A stretch of DNA of 64,000 nt from assembly GCA_022496805.1 (NCBI GenBank), contig CM040086.1, positions 16,122,501 through 16,186,500 on the forward strand, read 5' to 3'. Both the position numbers and the translations under genes were made by a program. Origin of the DNA: Pohlia nutans (lineage: Eukaryota > Streptophyta > Bryopsida > Bryales > Mniaceae). How positions within the stretch are numbered: position 1 is the stretch's first letter; each line of letters begins with the position of its first letter. Below, piece by piece: positions 33,906 to 45,684 of the stretch. The notes beneath the pieces were generated by a model. That model was not told the origin of the DNA and made no database searches. It worked only from the letters and a program-made list of their open reading frames with translations.

Positions 33906-35138
33906 TTACAGCTTGTCATCTTCAGATTCCAAGGCGTCGAGCAGCTCATACTCCTCATTCTCATCACCGACAAACCCCACGCCAGAAGGAGCTGCCGACT
34001 GCATGCCACACGACCAGTTTAGTCAAGGAAACAAGTACAATACGGGACACCAATTAGCTCTTTCTGAAATAAAGAAAAGTTTTTCATTCATAAAAAGAAA
34101 ACGAACAGGAACTCTACCTGTGAGTCCACGTTCATGTCCTTATCACCGTCTGCTTCTGTTGCAGTAATCGCCAGCTGTGTCGTTGGCAGAGAAGAATCTG
34201 GAGGCAACATGGAAACTGGAGGCACCATGGAGACTGGAGGCACTGCTGGAGCTAATTCCAGATGTAAAGCTTCTAAAAGTTCCACCCCTGCTTGGTGTCC
34301 CATGTTGGTAGAACCTCTGGCGCTTCCCTGTTCCAAAATTCATATACATTACATTTTAATCGAGGACTAATTATTTCTTTTTTCACTTTTATTCATGAAT
34401 CTTATTTTTCTATCAACAGAAACTAGTCCCAAAAATCTCCAAGAAAAGTAGCTTAAATGGGCAGTTTTAGGTGCCTACACCTTAACTAAAATATAGAGAG
34501 AAAGATGAAATATTCAGGCGTGAGACATTTATGAGGTTTTGGAACTTACATCAGTGCCATTGCTTTGATTACTTGCTGCGTTCTGGTTCAGCCGGTCAAG
34601 AGTGCGGACGTACACTTCCTCTTCAACCTGTACAAGATACGAGTGCATAATGAGGGCAGAGCAATCAAAGCTTCTGGCAGCGTGGTCAAGAAAACTCTTA
34701 TAATGTAGAATTGAAGCAAACCTGAAGATGATGGAGCTCATTCAAAATTTTGGTCTGCAACTGTTGAAACGTCTCTGCTTCTGCCTGCAAAAATCTGAAT
34801 ACATCCACGACAATAAGAAAATCTCGGTACACTAATAAATTCCACCCCCTTAAAATCGTAAACCCTAAACCCAGGTAACCTCCCATGGATGCAAAACCCT
34901 TGATACGCACAATTTCCAGATCTACAATTTAGCCAAGCTTGTGTAACCGAAATGGCATAAATTTGTTAAATCATGACCCTCACTCAGAAAGCATTGTAAA
35001 AACCACTCTGTGCAACACCTTTGATTTCTGAGACCGAATTCATGTATTCTACACTCCACGCCACCTTCAATTGAGAAGACTTGAGAGGAGAATTTGCACT
35101 CACCTCAAGAGTTCCGCGGGCGCAAGCTGCTGCTCCAT
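33906..35138 (-). CDS. Small acidic protein with helical N-terminus, 5 exons, 162 aa, unknown function
   Basis: I do not recognise the family. Exons: 35104-35138, 34722-34794, 34550-34627, 34118-34327, 33906-33998. All junctions are GT-AG, and the frame closes at TAA after ...ALESEDDKL. Residues 1-50 (MEQQLAPAELLRFLQAEAET, then ILNELHHLQVEEEVYVRTLD) are charged and heptad-like, suggesting a coiled coil. The middle is Pro/Ser/Val-rich (a twofold PPVSM). The C-terminus is strongly acidic (GDENEEYELLDALESEDD), a pattern seen in chromatin or transcription cofactors. No transmembrane segment or signal peptide is seen. Telo-boxes lie just upstream of the ATG, as in many housekeeping plant genes. 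The clean multi-exon structure is the main evidence that it is real. Confidence 0.72.
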
Positions 35139-35156
35139 GGTTGTTGAAATCGAAAC

Positions 35157-35178
35157 CTTAAACCCTAAACCCTAAATA
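35157..35178 (-). promoter_or_regulatory. Telo-box cluster in the 5' leader of the acidic-protein gene
   Basis: Two overlapping AAACCCTAAA motifs lie about 20-40 bp upstream of the start codon at 35138. A further AAACCCTAA lies in intron 1 near 34860. Telo-boxes are typical of growth-related plant promoters and leaders. Confidence 0.4.
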
Positions 35179-35824
35179 CGCATTCATGAGAAGCCCATAG
35201 AGATGAAAAGCGTTCAAAGACTCGACCGAATCAGGCGCTACATGCTCCACAACTGGAGCTCGTCATGGGTGAGAAGCGGCAACAACGGCAACAATCTGCA
35301 AGCAAAGAAATCGCTGGGTAAGACATTCCAAAAACGATATCTGAATGAGCATTGACCTAATTTGTAAAAAGTTTTCGAACCTTGCAAGTTTGCTCTGGCA
35401 CCCTGATTCCGGATAAGATCAGGATCGCCAGAAGACCAGTCGAAAAACCCTAAAACGTCACGACGTCACCTCTCAGCAAGACAGGCCAAGGAATAGAAGA
35501 ATTCTTGTGAAACTCCAATCCTACGTTCAATTCTAGAACACAAAACTGCAATGCGGACAAGAATTCTTGGTTTGAGCTTTTATACCAAGAGCGCCCGAAT
35601 AGAGTTCCGAAAATATAACAAACTGAAAAGCGAAATTCAGCTTGCATGGAGGAGAAGTGGTCACGAAGTAAACCTCAAGTGGAATGCTTCGAACCATGAG
35701 CAGTAATTCATAAGCTGCAAGCAAAGACACCGCGCTCCAATACACAACGCCGGGCAGGCCTGATTGAAGAAGCGAGAGAGATGACAACGTTGGGCGTCGC
35801 TCCACGCGCACAAACACTGATTTA

Positions 35825-36126
35825 GAGCATCTCCAACCATGCACGCTAAAAGCGACTCGCTAAAGCGACTCATCTATATTTGAAGAGCCTTCAACAAAAA
35901 GTTCCCCACCCTCAAACGCTCTGCAAACATTAAAAGTGTACATTAAATAGTCGATGAACCAATCACAAGTAAAATGTAGGATATAGTCAACTAAACTTAG
36001 ATCTGAAGTGTCATCTATCACACACGCTAGGATAGAGGGTCACAAGGCATTTTCAAAGAGGCCTTAGCATTTTTCATCCGCTTTTGGAGTGTGTCAAACC
36101 CTTGGCAAGCCCCGTTGGAGATGCTC
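35825..36126. mobile_element. PIF/Harbinger-like MITE, copy 3 (uninterrupted)
   Basis: Ends GAGCATCTCCAACCATGC and GTTGGAGATGCTC are flanked by TTA on both sides. It contains GTGTCATCTATCACACACGC, the empty site of the insertion seen in the homologous copy at 55362-55882. Confidence 0.82.
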
Positions 36127-36466
36127 TTAGACGCCGCAAAACGTTGCGGAGCTACCAACAACGAAATTGATCACCACCAGAACTGATTTCAACAAAATTA
36201 ATCAATCGGAGACGTGGACTCTAAACCTCCTCGACGACAAAACCTGCTCCCAAACCTGCCCCGTTTTTTGTACATGTGGGGCCCACCTTTGAAAATAACC
36301 CCCTCGTTGATGAATTTAAAAAATTTCGAGAGGGTCTCTCTACACTAATTTAAGGTGCTCAAAATATGGAAATTTTTAAAAATGGGATCCATGGGTGAAT
36401 AGTGCTTGCATTAACATTGAGGGGAGATTTAGAGTCAGGGAATCAGAGACACTACTATAGGCAAGT

Positions 36467-36940
36467 TTACATTGTAAACAAATAATTCTTTTAATTATTT
36501 TTTATTCTTATTTTTATCTTTTCTTTTATCTTTATCTTTTATCTTTGCTTTTATATTTTCTTTTATCTTTTCTTATTTATCTTGATTTTCTTCTTGTCTT
36601 TTTTCTTGTCTTCCATTTCGTCCTTTCTTCTTGTCATCCTTTTTGTCTTCCTTTTTTGTCTTCTTAGTGTCTGTTTTTTTCTTTTACTTTTTTTCAGCTA
36701 TGCCTACTAAACTTTAAACAATGGAAGCAAAGCAAACCAAAAATAAATAAATAATATAATATAATATTTATTTGGCCGTGGCGTGCTACTAAAACCCTAC
36801 ATTGCAGCCGCCCAATTATTATTATTATTATTACTATTATTATTTTGTTGAAAATTTTCTATTTTTAGCCGCTGGGTGTGTGGCCGCATATCCAAAGACT
36901 TTCCCATCTCTCTTCTCCCTCTTCATCTCTTTCCCATCTC

Positions 36941-36985
<45 letters not shown>

Positions 36986-38350
36986 GGAGAGGAGAAAGAG
37001 GAGGGACAGAGAGTAGGAGAGTGAATGGACGAGACCCTCTCTTCTCTACTATATATATGAGAAGAGGGGACGGAAATGAAGAGGATACGGAAATGAAGAG
37101 GAAGATGAAGAGGGAGATGGAAGGCACTGTTCAAAATTGAAGCCCTCATATGAATTTCATTTTGAAGGGCTTTGAAAATTTCAGCATTTCGTTTGAAGGG
37201 CATATCTAAATCTAGGACGTCAATGGAAAATTTTCAAAGAAATATAAAACTTATATTAAAATTATGCATGATTTGTATGGTACATGCATCCAGTACAATG
37301 AAATAATGAAAAATCAACCAATCACTAATATCTAACTGATGGAAAATTTGGAAGCTTCAAACTGGCTCAGAGTCTCACTAATTCTGAAACTGAATCACTA
37401 ATCTCTAACTGGTCGGAAGCTTCAAACTGCGGGCTCAAAGTCTCACTAAGTCTGAAACTGAATCACTAATCTCTAATCGATTGGAAGCTTCAAACCACCG
37501 GAAGCTGAATCATTCCCATTTCCCAACTTTTGAACTTCCCATCTGAATCTCGACTCTTGAAGCCTGACAGCTAGACTAGACAGACAACTAGACTCTACGT
37601 CTTCACTGACTTCTGACGAGACCATTTTGAAAATTCAACTATGTAGTCTCCACGAGTCTATTCCAAGTTTGAAAATATCACTTGTAGGCTCTTTTCCAGT
37701 CCAGTTCAACTCTCAAAGAGTCAGTCTTAGTTGCATAGTCAAACAGATGACTAAATGAGCTACTTGAGATGATGAACAATACTTGAAGGGTACTATTCAT
37801 CCAGCACTTCAAGTGACGGGAGCACTTAGACATGAGAATTATGTTTTGAAGGGTTGTTTTCCTTGAGGTATTTTTTGAAGTCCCAAAACCCATTTGAAGG
37901 GCACTGAAGACTTCAATTTTGAGCACTGATGGAAGGGTTTTTGGGTGCGCAACCGCGCACCTAACACTTAAAAATAAATTATTTTCAAATCTATATCTAT
38001 ATATCTATCTATATATTTTTCTTTCTTTCTTTCTTTGCTACCATTGTTTAGGGTTCAGCAGCCACATCTAAAGAAAAAGTAGAAGAATCAAAAAGACAAG
38101 AAGAAAGACAAAAGGAAGACATTCAAGAGGAAAACAAGAAAGAAGACAAGAAAGAAATCAAGATAAAATAAATAAATAAATGAAAAGACAAAAATAAAAA
38201 TAAAAATAAATTAAATTAATTATTTGTTTACAATGTAAGGGATTGATGAAAGACAATAGTTGAGTTTTTTTTTTAATTTATTTTAAATTTAACAAAATAT
38301 ATATGCGCTTGGGACCAAGTGCATGATTATATGACCAAGTCCGTAAAGAG
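36467..38350. mobile_element. Foldback-like element, copy A, with polypyrimidine and polypurine arms
   Basis: The left arm from TTTACATTGTAAACAAATAA into a long TCTTTT/TTGTCTT-rich run is mirrored by the right arm (about 38085-38240), an AAGACAAGAAAG-rich run into TTATTTGTTTACAATGTAA. The 3' tail (GCGCTTGGGACCAAGTGCATG) matches copy B at 60921-62368. Inside are a (TA)n tract at 36944-36982 and the near-palindrome GGGTGCGCAACCGCGCACC at about 37944. No transposase frame. The left border is uncertain. Confidence 0.55.
36944..36982. repeat. (TA)n microsatellite
   Basis: About 39 bp of uninterrupted alternating T and A inside foldback element A. Confidence 0.95.
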
Positions 38351-39028
38351 CTCGGTAAAGAGTTAGAGCTCTACTATTGGAAGTCTTGATCTGACTATTC
38401 AATTTGAAAAATGGGACATAGCATGGATTTTTGAAGTCTTGAAGTCTGATTTTTCCCAAATTACCATAGCTTCCTTGAAAGTTGCAACAACCCCACTAAT
38501 TTACAACACTCATTCTTTACATCATAATCTTATTCAGCAGCCCAATCACGAGCACCAACATTTTTTTTAACTACTTCAAAATTATAACAAGTGATTTAGG
38601 GTTACCTAATCATGGTGTCATCCATGAGATATAACAAATCTCTTCAGTGTTCATGGATATGATTTGGAAACTTGTTCCATTTCAAATGTAGAACAAAAGC
38701 CTAATGCCACTTGAGAAATTCGTCTTGAGAAATTTGTCTTGAGTAATTTGTATAGTAGCAAATTGGTTTCTGAGCCTGTGTCATTAGTAAAGCCCTGACA
38801 AACCCAAAAAACAGAAATTGTTTTTTGATCTGAAAACAAATGAAGTATAAGATTTATTTTCTGAAACTGAAGTTAGGTGACTGAGTTTTCATTTGGAGAT
38901 GGCATTGACACCGTGTAGACCGCATAGGAATTGCCCGAAGTTTGCTATTCCAAGCATGTGAAGGTCCAAGCTCACTATTCACGTACTGGCCCAAGCTCAC
39001 TATTCATGTATTGGCCCACTCAACTAAA

Positions 39029-39391
39029 GGCCAGTTCACACTATGGCCATTCAAGTTGAGAGGCGGTGGGATTTAGTGGCCAACCTTTGTTGAGAGTCCA
39101 AAAAAAATGGGCTAAAAATAAACAATAAAATATATTTTTCATTTTTTATGAATAAAAATCGACGGCCTCTCGACCATAGTTTGGGTTTCTATTCCCGTTC
39201 AACCCAAACTTCCTTTTGAGAGGCGGCCACCTTGGTCAAAAAGTGTTGCCATATACGCATTTTGGAGGGTGATGGCCTTTGGACTTTGGCTTTTAGTATG
39301 AAGGGTCGAGAGGCCAAATTCTTGATTTCTTGCAATCCGATTGATGGAAATCGACAGCCTCTCAACCTTCGGCTACAGTGTGAAGCCGCCC
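39029..39391. mobile_element. Shorter copy of the GGCCGCTTCACAC element
   Basis: Left GGCCAGTTCACACTATGGCC and right GGCTACAGTGTGAAGCCGCC are inverted. The interior matches 23150-23427 closely (CCATAGTTTGGGTTTCTATTC and TGAAGGGTCGA blocks) but lacks the extra segment of that copy. Two 30-bp near-duplicates (CCAAGCTCACTATTCA) precede it. Confidence 0.65.
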
Positions 39392-40723
39392 TAAGCTCAC
39401 TATTTCTAAGCTTTTTGAGGAAATATGAGGAATCTTCAATACTTTTAATTTCTCTCCACAAGGTCCAGATGGGGTATCAAAAGAAGGATTGTTCACCCAA
39501 TTACTTTGCGAATTTCTCAAGTATCTTCAAAAAGTTTAATTAGGAAAAAAAAAAAAATCACATATTCAAGTCATGTACCATAATACCACTTTAAGTATTT
39601 TGGGGACAATAATTTTTTTATAAAGAAAACCAAATTCAAATAAGGAAGTAAGCAAGATGGAGTGACTAGGTTATTTAAACAAGTTATCAGAATCCTTCTT
39701 TGTATTTGGATTCTTCCTTAGCTTGCTTGTAGGATTGCACATAGATAGATAGAAACTCCGGACCTCTTTTGAGACTATAGCATTGCATGGTATATCTACA
39801 TTGCATGGTATATCTACATCTCATAGGGAACTTCTTGTCAACATTGTTAAGGTGTTTCTTATTGCACATGCAAACACTGCAAGGTGATTTGCATGTGTTG
39901 GTGTCTTTAGTACACGTTACTTGACAAATCAAATTCATTTGTTAAACATTAGCATTTTGAGTCTATGAAACATTACTTAATTTATCTTTACTACAAGTTA
40001 ATGACACTAAGAAAAAAAAAGCACTCTTGTTTTGACTTTCATTCGTTACAATTCTAAAGAGATTTTGCACATGATTTATATTTTGCATGACATTTATTTT
40101 GCATAAACATTTCTATAAAGTACCTTGCAAGATTCTTGATAGCAAATGCTCACAAATGCAGGAAAATGCAGGAAAATAGCAATGGGAAAATTCATTGTGG
40201 AGAGCCCTATGGATCCACTAGGCAAAGGACACTACAAACATTTCAAGCAATAAGTTGTTGGATTAAATTTTCATTCACAATATCAACCAATTCTATGGAA
40301 TTTAACAATTTAATTTTGAGTGCTCAAATATTCATTAGGTGTAAAAGTGATGGATTCGTAGGCAATACTCAAAGCTGACACACTTCAAAGACTTCTTTCC
40401 AAAAGATAGACATTTGTGTAGAATCTGTAATCTCCTCTCCTACTTTTCAAATTGACCTTTGTCTACACAAAAAGAATTTAAAAAATATATGAACACCGAT
40501 TATCCATTGATTTTATTTCACTTTTCTTAGATTTTAGAAAAATAACATGATACAAAATTAGTTTAGAAGTACTAGAAAATGTACTTGCGTTCATGCCAGG
40601 CATGTCCACGAGGCAATGGCCTAAGGTAAGGGGTACAGTTGCCATCAGTTTAAGCATTTCAACTTACATGGAGTGCTGATTTTCCAATTATGATAAAAAT
40701 TTGCAGCACATAAAATTCTGGGT
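39392..40723. other. Intergenic DNA, nothing recognised
   Basis: Only a short direct duplication (GCATGGTATATCTACATT at about 39783-39820) stands out. No gene seen. Confidence 0.5.
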
Positions 40724-41278
40724 TTAACCCTTAAACGTCCCATGGGGATAGTATATATGTTGTTGTGTAATTGAGATTTACTACCAACAAGAAACTCTAA
40801 ATTGGGATCTTAACCCCTGAACGTCCCAGCAACTGAATCACGAACAGATTCAAAGCCTTGCAACTTTCTCATACAATTTTGGATGACTTTCATCCAAGTT
40901 ACTTTTGTAAGAGTATCAAATTCTCTACCAATTACAATAGTTTCTTGTGATGAGGAGTTGTTGATAATTTTGGAGAGACCTCCAATTGCAAGTAAGTCAA
41001 ATTTGTTGGGTAGATTTTATGGTTGCAATGGTCCTCTCATGAATGTACACCTCATGTACATTTGAACCATGCTAATATCTATCCTTGAGGCTAGCATCTA
41101 CTTGTGTTCAAAGGATCGGTACGTTTAGGGGTTAATAGCTCACTAGAATCACATTGATCTAAATTTCAACTTCTTTTTTGAACTCAAACTCGTTAAGGGT
41201 GTGGATCCATTCTAAATACAACCAAAATACACCATATTCTACTGGTCGCCGCGCCACGTTCAGACGTTTAGGGGTTAA
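40724..41278. mobile_element. TTAA-flanked MITE hosting a second TTAA element
   Basis: Begins TTAACCCTTAAACGTCCC and ends CAGACGTTTAGGGGTTAA. The inner element starts only 86 bp inside. Both use the same ACGTCCC subgroup ends. Confidence 0.75.
40810..41135. mobile_element. TTAA-flanked MITE nested in 40724-41278
   Basis: Begins TTAACCCCTGAACGTCCC and ends GTACGTTTAGGGGTTAA. Self-nesting of the same subgroup shows that the host was already in place when this copy inserted. Confidence 0.75.
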
Positions 41279-43018
41279 TAACCAAGCTTAATTTTTAATT
41301 AATATTTTTACTATGTATGATTTTGTTATAAATTTTCAAACTTAATATGCATAGACTATTGATGTTCGCAGGTGTACCAATAACTGTTTTTCATTTTTAG
41401 TTCAATCAGATTGTTAACTTGGTATTCATAATTAATTCTTGTGATAACTAGATTGGGAACTCCTGAAGTTGAAACATGTGCTTTTATCCGTGACCACAAT
41501 TTGGTACCTAACAGTTTCTAGTGTTTCTACCTTATTCTCACAAGTAATGTTAACTAGTGACATCACTAGTGGAGAGCATGAACCCTTCCAATCATTTGAA
41601 AGTATTGTTTGATCACAAATGATCAATCTAGAAATAACACCTTCACATATGATGTGTTCTTGTCACATAAGTCCTTATGGTCAAGCATAATAGAATCATA
41701 TGAAATTAATGTTATTTACTTGGGGATTAATAAAGTGGTTAGTGATGTCAGAAGTTGATTATGTATGTATACAATGATGCAATCTCTATAAAATAAGGTT
41801 ATCCAAATGACTCTGGAATTGTGCACTTGTCTACGAATTGGACACCATACATGCATGAGGAATGCTAGGTGAAGAATGGCTCTTTAATTTTGAAGAGGTT
41901 TACAGCTCAGCTTGTTTCAAGAAGAGCCGTTAGGTGGACCTAGCTTCACACGTAGTTAGAAGTAGTTGCTGAACTTGCTGTTGGAGCAGCGGCTTGTGAA
42001 TGAATACGGTATCCAGTCTAAAATGCACAAAGATAGTCCTACTATCCTACTGAAATTCACCAAATCAAATAATGATGAGCTTCTAAGAACCTGTGAAGAT
42101 ATCATTGTTTGTCAAAATGAGGCTTTTCAAGCTGCCCTTTTCACTCATTAACAATTTCTATCAACATAATCTATGAACTAGATCTAATTTTGAAATAGGA
42201 AAAGTAAAAAGACTATATCTAATTTTGAAAATGGAAAAGTAAAAAAACTATACCTAATTTTGAAATAGGAAAAGTAAAAAAGACTAACTTTAATTTTGAA
42301 ATAGAAAGCAAAGAGATTGTATAGAGATAGACTACTAGTTCTTAACATAAGTTTGATATAAAGCTCGGAGGCTCTTTTTTGGTGGCGCTCTTTTTTTGGG
42401 AGGTTGGGAGGTTGACCTATTGTATTATTCTTAAAGTTTTATAAATGTACTTATAAATACATTGGGTAATACATTGTGATTTTTATTTTGTTATTATTTT
42501 CTTTAGGAGGTGATATCAGAGCAATTGGTATTCAGAGAACTTTGGACATCAACTCTCCCTCCATAATAATTACTCCCTGCTCGTCTCCTCGATCATTACC
42601 TATGCACTATAATCATGATGAGACTCATCTAATGTACAACTGTAATTTTGCATTAAGCTTTAGGAGAAATCGGCAAGAATTTCAAAAGCTATACATACTT
42701 CCTCTCTTTCTGTGCATATTTCGTCGTTCTTTCTTTTATCACAAGTATTAATTCATGCACAAGGTGTTGATTGTTTCTTTATTCCTCTTTTGTAAAGCAA
42801 AATGCACAGTGCATTGTGTGCGAGTATTGTTCAGCCAACCTTCTCTTCACTTATAATATTTTGACTATCAATTGTTCCCTTCAGGGACACAAGTTGAGAG
42901 AAAGTGAGAGATTGAAAGCATTGTACATAAGGGGATTCAAGTATAATATGATAGTTTTATATTGTCTAGGTTGCTACATTGGAAGATACTAAACTTGGAA
43001 AGTCAAGAGTGAACCTTG
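41279..43018. other. Intergenic DNA with a possible LTR/primer-binding-site trace
   Basis: At 42511-42522 TGATATCAGAGC resembles the tRNA-Met primer-binding site of plant Copia elements (TGGTATCAGAGC) with one change. It follows AT-rich, LTR-like sequence with a TATAAATA at about 42450. No retrotransposon protein frame follows, so this is at most a remnant. Confidence 0.3.
42180..42305. repeat. Short tandem repeat, unit about 38 bp
   Basis: Three to four units built on CTAATTTTGAAATAGG followed by AAAAGTAAAAA lie head to tail with small differences. Confidence 0.8.
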
Positions 43019-43256
43019 TTAACCCCTAAAGGACCATAAGGACACCACATGGCTCCTGTTTTTTCAGTAATTTTGAGTAAGTTTTATGTAGATTTTTTTT
43101 TGTTAAAATTTTAAATTATTTTAATTCAACATATGTAATATTCTTCACTAATTCCAGTGATATAAAATTTGATCCCATTCAAATTATAATTTTCACAATA
43201 TGATCGTTTAAATTTGTCACTTTGAAACCATGAATCCTTGGTCCTTCACGGATTAA
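43019..43256. mobile_element. TTAA-flanked MITE 12 bp upstream of the F-box start codon
   Basis: Begins TTAACCCCTAAAGGACCA and ends TGGTCCTTCACGGATTAA. It is nearly the exact reverse complement of 13445-13683. Its right edge is 12 bp before the ATG at 43268, so it sits in the leader or core promoter of the F-box gene. Confidence 0.8.
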
Positions 43257-43267
43257 AAAGGCACGTG

Positions 43268-44548
43268 ATGATCTCGTTGCATGTAGGCAGCAAAGAATTT
43301 GCAGGGATGGAGGAAGTCGTTGAATTCGCAGTCCAACACATAGGATTCTCGAATCAGAAAGCTCTTGCGTCCAACAAACTCATACCGGGCATAGAGAATC
43401 CAAGACCTTCATGTGAACATGAATGTACATATCAAACAGCATCAATGAACCCCGCAATATGGAGTGGTCTACCAGAGGAGTTGTTGCAGCTTGTGTTCGC
43501 ACGTCTACCGTTCGCAGGTATCATCTGCCTTTGATGCCTATCCAAGCAATGGAACAGGATCCTAAACTCCCATGATTTCAAGCAGATGTGTACAAATGCG
43601 CATCCCAAGATGTTTGCAATTATCACTCATGGGTATAGCTCCTCCGAGAGCTTCACAATCAAGTTGTATGACTTGAGATCGAGTACTTAGCATGCGATGC
43701 AAATTGACACCGAATACCAGCATCAAAATTTCCACACGATGAACGCTTCTGATGGAGGATTGGTGTGCATTGCTTGCACGTCAATAGAAGAGGAACATTT
43801 TTCTATCCTTGTTTTGGTTTGCAATCCATTAACTCGCACTGTGAGAGCCCTTCCTCTCCACTCTCACTACAAGCGTCCACCGAGGATGCTGCAGCTCGTG
43901 ATAGACCGCGTCAGCAAATGCTACCGAGTGTTGATTGTGAGCACCGAGCGAAATGGAGGCCTTGTAGCCGAGATTTTCCATTCCAACACTGGGGCCTGGA
44001 CTACCGCAAATCCTTCAGAGAAAAGATACTTTTTGGGGTCTCGATACCAATGGTGTAGAGGGTTTAGGGTCTCTTGTGTCAAAGATGGGACTTGTGTGTA
44101 TGATTGTGCAGAAGGCCGTTTCCTTGAGATCCCAGCAGTCGCTGACCTACTTAGAGACAAGACTTACTTTACTTTGGGCCACTACGCACTCGTGCAAGAT
44201 CGGCTCTTCGTTTTGTGTCGGAAAGAACGAGAAGCAATTAAGGGAGGTGGACAATGGGAATGAGAGTGGATTTTTGCAGAATTTCAATTTCTGGAGAGTG
44301 GAGCAAAATGGTTGAAACTAAAAGATCATCGCAGTAGTAACTTGGGGTCGACCAGGTACTATCCGCGAAGTGTGCTCGCATGCAAGGGTTTTATGCTGGT
44401 AGTTACATGGTCTAAATTTGTTGGTCTTGAAAGCCTCTACTTGTATGATCTCTCTACTAGGAAATGCCATGTCTTCTCTCCAGGATTTCAACAACAAATC
44501 TTTCGTGGGAATCTAATGTGTGAGCTCCAATGGGATGTTGTCCCCTAA
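43268..44548 (+). pseudogene. F-box/kelch-like protein gene with three in-frame stops
   Basis: One frame of 426 codons runs from ATG 43268 to TAA 44546-44548 with no frameshift. An F-box lies near residues 66-95 (WSGLPEELLQLVFARLPFAG, then a stop where RLRCLSKQWN-like sequence is expected). It is followed by an F-box-associated/kelch-like region (VLVCNPLTRTVRALPLHSHY, VAEIFHSNTGAWTTA, YLYDLSTRKCHVFSPG). Such proteins are substrate receptors of SCF ubiquitin ligases, and about 430 aa is normal for the plant family. In-frame stops are TGA 43532-43534, TAG 43688-43690 and TGA 44261-44263. All can be explained by single C-to-T changes from CGA or CAG. The rest looks well kept, so inactivation appears recent, unless the stops are errors. 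A MITE abuts the start. Confidence 0.8.
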
Positions 44549-45684
44549 AGAATGGGGCATTCTACGTACTGAGAGAAACCAAGTGATCAACATCGTAGTT
44601 TGCAGTTGCATGGGGTTGTAAAATTAAGAGGTTAGAGATTTGTTCAACACCAACCTCAAATGGGTGCTGAGCCCAGTTTTATGAATTGTGACCATTTTCG
44701 TCTGTGAGTCTGCGTCTTATGGTGCCATTTCTTCTATCAAGACCACTAGAGATTGTATATATGAGCAAAGGAAATATGATTATTGATATCTGTAGCGTAC
44801 TAGCGTTCAGCTGTGGAGGCTTTTAAACTTTGGGGTCAATGTTTTTTTTTTGTCAATTTGGTAATCAAGTGTGCAGTAGTTCTTCATTTGGTGTAATTTG
44901 GTGCACGTGGTGAGTTGGTTGTGGATTTATGTATCTCTCTGAAAGTGCGACAAATTTACCACTTCTTCATAGTATAGAATGTGAGAGATACATGTGATTC
45001 GAGCTTCAAAAGTTATTGCGCAGTGTCATACTTGTAATAAAAGACAATTTGGTGTTTGATCATCATGTTGATGAATAGTTGCATTGGCCATTTGCATCAA
45101 AGGCTCTTTGCAATGAACTCGAGGTGCTTGCAACTCTGTAGACATACAGTATCACAGTTTATCCTTTAGCCTAAACAAATTCCAACTTGTCTCAAAGTTC
45201 ACTGAAATATAAACTTGTTGTAACGTAGTTCTGTTTCAAAGTACAACTACAGGTCAGAGTTTTGAATTCCAAGCTTTTATGTTAAATGGATCATAAATCT
45301 ATCATTTAGTAATTTTCCATAACATTTTCAAATTTGTAGAGACCCATTATTGAGGAAGGTGAACATGGGAAGAGAGCATCTGGAAATGACAGAGGCGAGA
45401 TTTAAGTTTTAGAGCAAATTTAATGCAATATTGTATGCCCAAATAAATGAGTAGTAATTTATTTTTTTAAAAGACTCAGTCTATATCAAGCTAGCAAGTG
45501 GAGGAGGGGGCCTACCGACTTGTAACGGAAACAAACTTTTACTTTTTAATACATACTTTTACTTTTTTAACTTCTCATAGAATCTACTGTAAAAATTCCA
45601 CAGTGCAAAAAATGTTAGACGAATGAGAAATTATGGATGAAATTTGTACATTGTTCAAAAAACGGACACTCAAGCAGTTAGGGG
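44549..45684. other. Intergenic DNA downstream of the F-box pseudogene
   Basis: Probably includes its former 3' flank. No further gene. At 45675-45694 GTTAGGGGTTAACCCCTAAC looks like two TTAA-element ends sharing one TTAA, but no second end for a left-hand element was found. Confidence 0.4.

Noticed and set aside
36450..36465. Another CACTA element end (CACTACTATAGG)
   Set aside because: There is no inverted partner, no AACGTT-type subterminal repeats and no target duplication.
36802..37203. Frames with Tyr or Ile-Tyr runs
   Set aside because: They are translations of ATT and TA microsatellites inside foldback element A.
42511..42522. Copia-type LTR retrotransposon
   Set aside because: The primer-binding-site match has a mismatch, no second LTR was found and no gag or pol frame follows.
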